Of a stretch of 64,000 nt of DNA, positions 59,446 to 64,000 are shown in pieces (position 1 is the stretch's first letter; every line of letters begins with the position of its first letter). Origin of the DNA: Cryptomeria japonica (lineage: Eukaryota; Streptophyta; Pinopsida; Cupressales; Cupressaceae); the NCBI RefSeq assembly GCF_030272615.1, contig NC_081410.1, forward strand, positions 220,585,415 to 220,649,414. Direction: 5' to 3'. A model generated the notes under the pieces. The model ran no database searches, had not been told where the DNA came from, and saw only the letters and a list, made by a program, of their open reading frames with translations. Both the position numbers and the translations under genes were made by a program.

Positions 59446-59733
59446 CCTTGATTGCGAAAAAAAATTAGTTGCCCTTCATTGAAAAACAAAGAGTTCCTTT
59501 GATTGCAAAACAAACCTTACCTTGCTTGTACAGAGATCGCTCCGGCGGGGGAGGGGGGGGCAGGGAGGCAAGACGGTTGCCGCTTGCTTCGATCGGTTTG
59601 CTTTCAAAATGAAAATGCATTGTGTTTTTTTTTTTTTAATAAAATGCCCGAGGTCGTTGGAATTCCGACGCACACGAGCATTTTTTTAAAAAAAAAATAA
59701 ATTCACACAATGCTCCTTGTCCGTCGAAAACCT
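59446..59733. repeat. CACTA right subterminal region
   Basis: Contains two copies of CAGTTGCCCTTGATTGCGAA / TTAGTTGCCCTTCATTGAAA (59440-59490), a G-run near 59538-59560, and the palindromic CGTTGGAATTCCGACG at 59655-59670. The last corresponds to the GTCGGAATTCCGAC sites at the left end. Confidence 0.7.
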
Positions 59734-59764
59734 CCATCGGAATTTGACCCCAAATGTATTAGTG
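59734..59764 (-). repeat. Right TIR of the CACTA element
   Basis: Reverse strand CACTAATACATTTGGGGTCAA and on to CCGATGG; pairs with the left TIR. GCA follows directly outside. Confidence 0.92.
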
Positions 59765-61200
59765 GCATTGTTCAGGATTAAGTATAAAATCATGGGAAAG
59801 GTGTGTAAGGTTATCATAGACTCAGGGTCCACAGATAACATCATATCAGAGGAAGCAGTGAGTAAATTGAAACTACCTAGGATACAACACAAGGAGCCAT
59901 ACAAAGTCACATGGTTAAATAAGGGACAACATGTGTTAGTAAATGAGCAAGCCTGGGTGGATTTCCACATAGGTGGATATATAGATAGGATCCTATGTGA
60001 CATCCTTCCTATGGATGCTTGCCACCTACTGTTAGGTAGACCATGGCAGTTTGACCAAAAAGCACACCATGATGGGGAAAGAAACTCCTACTCATTTCAA
60101 AAAGATGGAGTAACCTATCAAATTCAATCGTTTAATGAAGAAGGAGAGAGCGGCAATAAAGTGCCTAACATCTTGTTAGTAAATGAGAAAGAATTCATAA
60201 AAACACTAAAAGAAGGTGAAGGAGTGGGATTTGCACTCATAGTGAAACCCAAGGAAGAAAAGGTAGAAAAGAAAGTTGAGATACTACATGAGGTGCAGCA
60301 AATCCTTGATAACTTCAAAGCAATAATCAGTGATGGTACACCTGCAACTTTACCACCTCCTAGAGCCATTAGCCATCAAATTAATTTCATACCTAGAGCC
60401 TCTTTACCAAATAAGGCAGCGTATAAGATGACCCCTGAACAAAATGAAAAGGTAGCAAGACAAATACAAGAACTCTTAGACCAAGGGTTGATTAGGAAAA
60501 GCATTAGTCCTTGTGCAGTACCTACAGTGTTGGCACCTAAGAAGGGTGGAACATGGAGACTTTGTACAGATTCTAGAGCCATAAACAAGATCACCATCAG
60601 ATACAGATTTCCCATACCCAGGATAGAGGATTTGATGGATTGTTTGGGGGGTGCACAATATTTTAGTAAGATTGACTTGAAGAGTGGTTACCATCAGATA
60701 AGAATCGAAGAGGGGGATGAATGGATGATAGCTTTCAAAACAAATGAGGGTCTCTATGAGTGGCTTGTCATGCCTTTTGGACTCTCTAATGCTCCCTGCA
60801 CATTCATGAGACTCATGAATGAAGTTTTACATGATTTCATTGGCAAGTTTGTTGTTGTGTATTTAGATGATATTCTTATTTTCGGTAAGACTAAGGAAGA
60901 GAATTTGAAGCATTTAGCTATTGTTTTGAGACAGTTATCTGATGAACAGCTAACCATTAATCTTGAAAAGTGTGATTTCTTGAAGCAATGGTCTATCTTG
61001 GTTTTGTTGTATTAGAAGGCAATCTGAAAATGGATCAATCTAAAGTTGCAGTAATAACCAATTGGCCAACTCCTAAGATAGCCAGTGATGTCAGAAGCTT
61101 CCATGGTTTGGCACAATTTTATAGAAAATTCATTAGGGGATTCAGTGAGATTTGTGCTCCAATGTTAGACACCATCAAAGGAGGTGTAAAGGCAAAATTT
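59765..61200 (+). pseudogene. Chromovirus-like protease and reverse transcriptase
   Basis: Continues the gag frame from GCA at 59765. The protease has VCKVIIDSGSTDNIISEE (about 59800) and LLGRPWQFDQ. RT has CAVPTVLAPKKGGTWRLCTD (about 60510), SKIDLKSGYHQIRI, the LVMPFGLSNAP block, and VVVYLDDILIFGKTKEE near 60855 with the catalytic D-D pair. A frameshift near 61000 leads into [18 protein letters not shown] and [18 protein letters not shown]. Sequence ends at GGVKAKF (about 61199), where RNase H should begin and a foreign insertion starts. Protease processes gag-pol and RT copies the genomic RNA; this copy lacks RNase H. Confidence 0.92.
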
Positions 61201-61291
61201 TGAGAAAATTTTCAAATCTTCATCGAAAGTTGAGCAAAAAATCTTTTTCAACTAAAGAAAATCAATCAAATAAGACCTCATCGCTAGGGGC

Positions 61292-61460
61292 ATCTCAACT
61301 TCATCGCTTTATATCAAGTTGAGATTTCTCGATCATCTGAACCAAATCAATCTCTAGGGGCATATCAGTTTCATCACTTCATATCAAGCTGATATTTGTC
61401 TTTTATCTGAATCAATCTCTTTATGTTAATCAGTTCCATCGCTTTTCATCAAGCTGATTT
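61292..61460 (+). repeat. Three tandem hairpins with a shared loop
   Basis: Stem-loops at 61292-61325, 61362-61395 and 61427-61460. Each has about 10-bp arms around a CATCGCTTTATATC-like 14-base loop. Arms are ATCTCAACTT/AAGTTGAGAT in the first and ATATCAGTTT/AAGCTGATAT in the second. Paired positions change together. A related weaker stem (AGTTGA/TCAACT) lies at about 61228-61253. Confidence 0.75.
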
Positions 61461-61884
61461 TTCGTTTAAACTCAATCAAGGGTTTAAAGAGTATCTTCGA
61501 TCATGCTAAATCTAAACAGGTGTTACGTTTTATTCGTTTCTTGATCAAGTTGAACAGTTTATCTTCATCGTATCTTGATCAATCAAGGTCAAGATCGATT
61601 TTTATCATCACTCACTATATCTAAGTTCAATCAAGTTCTAGATCAATAAGATCCGCTTCTTGATCAATCAAGTTCAAGTTCGGTATCTTTTGTTTTCTAT
61701 CGTTCCCAAGTTCAATCAAGTTCCAGAACAGTATCACGTTAATCAAACTTTATTCAGCTTTGTTGCTTCGAATCAAACTAAACACCTCACTTTTTTATGT
61801 AGTTCGTGATCAATCAAGTTCGGAACTAGCATCTCCTAGACATCAACTATTCTTTGAACCAACGTGCTGCTCGCACATTAATTC

Positions 61885-61897
61885 AAAGAGGGGCAAA
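61885..61897 (+). promoter_or_regulatory. Polypurine tract before the inserted LTR
   Basis: AAAGAGGGGCAAA directly abuts the TGTAATACCC LTR start, marking this as a 3' LTR. Confidence 0.8.
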
Positions 61898-63039
61898 TGT
61901 AATACCCTAAAAATGGTCATCTAAACCATGGGCCCCTAATCTCGACAACGTCACCAAGGTCCTAACCAAAGGCAATTAAATAAATCTTGAGCACACAATT
62001 AATTCCTAAAATCATCAAATGTCACATGGCAAAATCAATCAACCAATATTAATTAAATATTTATTTAATTAATTAAATCATTCCAAGTAAATCATTTTAA
62101 ACAATTATCTTATTTATTTTAATTAAATATCCTAGCATATTTAATTAAATAAATCAATTTGCCATTAAATCATCAAAAAGAGGAATTAATTTAATTAAAT
62201 AAATCAAATTACCATAAATCTTCAAAAAAGGAAACAAATCAAGAAAGAGGAATTAATTCAATTAAATAAATCAATTATGAGCACAAATCTTCAAAAATAG
62301 AAATAAATCAAAAAAGGAATTAATTGACAAAAAAGAATTAAAATTTGAGAAAAGAAATCAATTGGAGATAATCTTGAAAAAAACAAATTAAAAATTGATG
62401 GATAATCTCAAAGAAAGCAATTAAAACAATTGAATATCAAAATTCAATGAAATAGAGAATAAATCAGTTTTTCTCTGATTTTAATCTTAATTTTAGTTCA
62501 ATTTCCTTTAAATCAGTTTTTTTTTATTTAATCTTAATTTTAGTTCAATTTCCTTTAAAACTAAGAAAAACATCCAATCACATCAATTCACCTGGATTGT
62601 GCTTCCTCTTGGAAAATCTTGACCACTCATCATCACTTGATCTCAACCGTTGGTTTCTTTCTGAATTTTCTATAAATTCATGCTCATCTCTCATTCAAAG
62701 GGAGGCTGGAGAATATATTGTTATTATACTATTTTTGCTCTAGGATCTCATTGAATATTGCATATTAATTATTTCATATTGATTAAATCATTTAGTTTAA
62801 TATTGCAAAAATTTTGTTAGATTAATATTGCTTCCATCTAGCATTCATCATGTTCATATAGATAAAATCCTTCGTCTTGATGTTGTCTAGTCACTGGTAT
62901 TGCTAAATAATCTTAAAGCAATCTTATACTCGCATCTTTTAGAAGGCAATGGGTCGATTTGTTATGGTTTATTTATTCATTGATTATATCTGATTAACCA
63001 TGCATGTAATGACTTGATAGAAGTGTTGTGTATTGCAGA
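61898..63039 (+). repeat. 3' LTR of the inserted gypsy element
   Basis: TGTAATACCCTAAAAATGG to ..TGTGTATTGCA, about 1.14 kb. AT-rich TTAATTAAATAAATC tracts fill 62050-62300. CTTGACCACTC and CAACCGTTGG precede a TATAAATT box at 62671. The plan equals that of the gypsy element 1 LTR. The right edge is set by the CA before host coding resumes. Confidence 0.75.
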
Positions 63040-63746
63040 TACAGATACAAGTCCACTTTTCACACACCACAAACCGGTCTACAGGTAAAAGCCCTTTTGA
63101 ATTTGTTTATAGTATGCATCCAAGGGGTATAATGGAGTTGAGGGATATTACTAACTTGCATCCTAAGAGTGGAACAACAGATGACATGGATCAATCCACG
63201 AAGGAGGTTCATGAGCAAGTGAGAAAAGCTCTTCAAGATACCTCCCAAAAAGTCAAGGCAAGAGTGGATCCTACAAAGAGAGATGTTTAGTTTTCCATAG
63301 GTGATTATGTGATGGTTCATTTGGACAAGGAAAGGCTACAAAAGAAAGTTCCAAGCAAACTTCAGATGAGGAGAATAGGCCATTGCAAAATCTTAGCTAA
63401 GTATGGGTCTAATGCTTACAAAGTTGATTTGCCTACTGATGTTTCTTTGTCTCCCATTTTTAATGTTGCAGATTTGATTGCTTTCAAGGGGAAGCCACTT
63501 GAGGAGATTCAAAGAGTTTCAGATGTTGCACAATCCCTTTCTGATCTATCTCTGCCTTCTCTTTCTATTCCCCAAGCAGAACAGGTTATAGACTCCAGGA
63601 TTCTCAAGAAGACAAGGAATCACACCTACATGGAGCATCTAATAAAATGGAAGGATAAGCCTATCTCAGAGGCCACATGGATACCTGAAACTAAATTTCA
63701 AAATTTTGGCATTCTTTCTTCTTTTCTGCCTCAAGGAGTCACATGA
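63040..63746 (+). pseudogene. Chromovirus-like integrase C-terminus with chromodomain
   Basis: The frame resumes with TTNRSTGKSPFEFVYSMHPR, the conserved segment after the integrase core. It has one TAG (63288-63290), then SIGDYVMVHLDKERL (the GPY/F-like region with IGHCKILAKYGSNAYKVDLP). It ends in a chromodomain from about 63590: RILKKTRNHTYMEHLIKWKD then ISEATWIP. Chromodomains at this position define chromoviruses and direct integration toward marked chromatin. The stop after PQGVT at 63744-63746 is the natural end. The integrase core is lost. Confidence 0.88.
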
Positions 63747-63750
63747 CTTC

Positions 63751-63771
63751 TTTGTTTTTGGGGGAGTATGG
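63751..63771 (+). promoter_or_regulatory. Polypurine tract of the chromovirus-like element
   Basis: TTTTTGGGGGAGTATGG directly precedes the 3' LTR start TGTAGAAGCACC at 63772. Confidence 0.75.
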
Positions 63772-64000
63772 TGTAGAAGCACCTAATTGAGCAAAACTCT
63801 CCTTTCTGAGTAATTTGTGATTTCATGTTTGTAATGTCTTGTGTCAAGTTTATAATGTTGTTTTAGGTTGTTTTGTGTCATTTTTAATGGTTTTGATCTC
63901 ATTTTGGGTTCAAGAGGTCAAGTTTTGCCTTTCAGGCTTTGAGTTGACAATTTTTGGCAAAAATGTGCAAAATTGCCAAAAAGGTCTTCTAATGCTTTCC
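63772..64000 (+). repeat. 3' LTR of the chromovirus-like element, cut by the window end
   Basis: The first 229 bases match 36791 onward with about ten substitutions and one 3-bp indel by eye. It continues beyond the window. Confidence 0.92.

Larger units (their letters stand above)
40195..59764 (-). mobile_element. CACTA (En/Spm-type) transposon, 19.57 kb
   Basis: Left end CACTAGTACATTCGGGTCAA (40195) and right end, reverse strand, CACTAATACATTTGGGGTCAA (59764) form imperfect TIRs of about 31 bp. The 3-bp duplication GCA stands at 40192-40194 and 59765-59767, as expected for the superfamily. Palindromic CGGAATTCCG motifs lie near both ends. On the minus strand it encodes a TnpD-type transposase (55228-50947) and a second multi-exon gene with a SET-like domain and TnpA-like exons (50190-46492). 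Stops in both genes argue that this copy depends on others. It also holds an old LTR relic and a PPR fragment. Confidence 0.95.
61204..63039 (+). mobile_element. 3' end of another gypsy element replacing RNase H and integrase core
   Basis: A foreign block. Untranslated sequence (61204-61884) is followed by a polypurine tract AAAGAGGGGCAAA (61885-61897) and a complete-looking LTR from TGTAATACCC (61898) to about 63039. Host coding resumes right after (QVHFSHTTNRSTGKSPF). Host RNase H, the integrase zinc region and the catalytic core are missing, so a deletion removed them together with the 5' part of the inserted element. The junction on the left is at AAAATTTT (about 61197-61204). Confidence 0.75.
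36791..64000 (+). mobile_element. Chromodomain Ty3-gypsy element (chromovirus-like), twice interrupted
   Basis: Plus-strand element: 5' LTR 36791-38944, primer-binding site, gag (38997-40194), protease and RT (59765-61200), integrase end with chromodomain (63040-63746), polypurine tract and 3' LTR from 63772 past the window edge. The first 229 bases of the 3' LTR match the 5' LTR, with about ten substitutions and one 3-bp indel by eye. A 19.57-kb CACTA element splits gag from protease. The 3' part of another gypsy element replaces RNase H and integrase. It is the oldest layer of this nest. Confidence 0.92.

Overview
The window is a dense nest of plant transposable elements with one apparently intact host gene. 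Long LTR retrotransposons of several Ty1-copia and Ty3-gypsy lineages, LINE remnants, a very large CACTA transposon, AT-rich spacers and low gene density point to a large-genome seed plant. A conifer or other gymnosperm is my best guess, from overall style rather than from a diagnostic gene. I see no bacterial genes, CRISPR array, rRNA or tRNA gene.

Left part (1-12.6 kb): the 5' half of a minus-strand Ty3-gypsy element (LTR 4924-6406, primer-binding site, long leader, decayed gag running off the left edge). Its leader holds two arrays of a GCGCTA motif spaced almost exactly 21 bp. Next come a plus-strand relic of an unknown acidic coiled-coil protein with a LINE-like 3' tail, a worn gypsy protease relic and an LTR-like sequence at 10749.

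Middle (12.6-31.7 kb): a minus-strand LTR element without a visible pol (LTR 12625-13599, zinc-knuckle gag near 24 kb) carries a roughly 1,000-codon accessory reading frame of unknown function. A 5.86-kb Ty1-copia element (16643-22499, target duplication GATTG) splits that frame. Further right are a solo-LTR-like piece (24428), a second decayed copia (about 25.7-29.2 kb), a LINE ORF1 relic and a copia-LTR-like fragment.

Host gene (33958-35148, minus): an uninterrupted single-exon trihelix DNA-binding protein, with a LINE ORF2 tail upstream of it.

Right part (36.8-64 kb): a plus-strand chromodomain Ty3-gypsy element starts at 36791 (5' LTR of about 2.15 kb); its 3' LTR begins at 63772 and leaves the window. 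It is split twice. A 19.57-kb CACTA element (40195-59764, target duplication GCA, matching TIRs) sits at the gag-protease boundary. The 3' end of another gypsy element (61204-63039) replaces RNase H and most of integrase. On its minus strand the CACTA element carries a TnpD-type transposase ending in a microsatellite-encoded acidic tail, and a second multi-exon gene that begins with a SET-like domain and runs into TnpA-like exons. It also holds a fragment of a host PPR gene. The most notable items are the SET-bearing CACTA element, the 21-bp arrays, the unknown accessory ORF of the pol-less element, and three tandem hairpins with compensatory changes near 61.3 kb.
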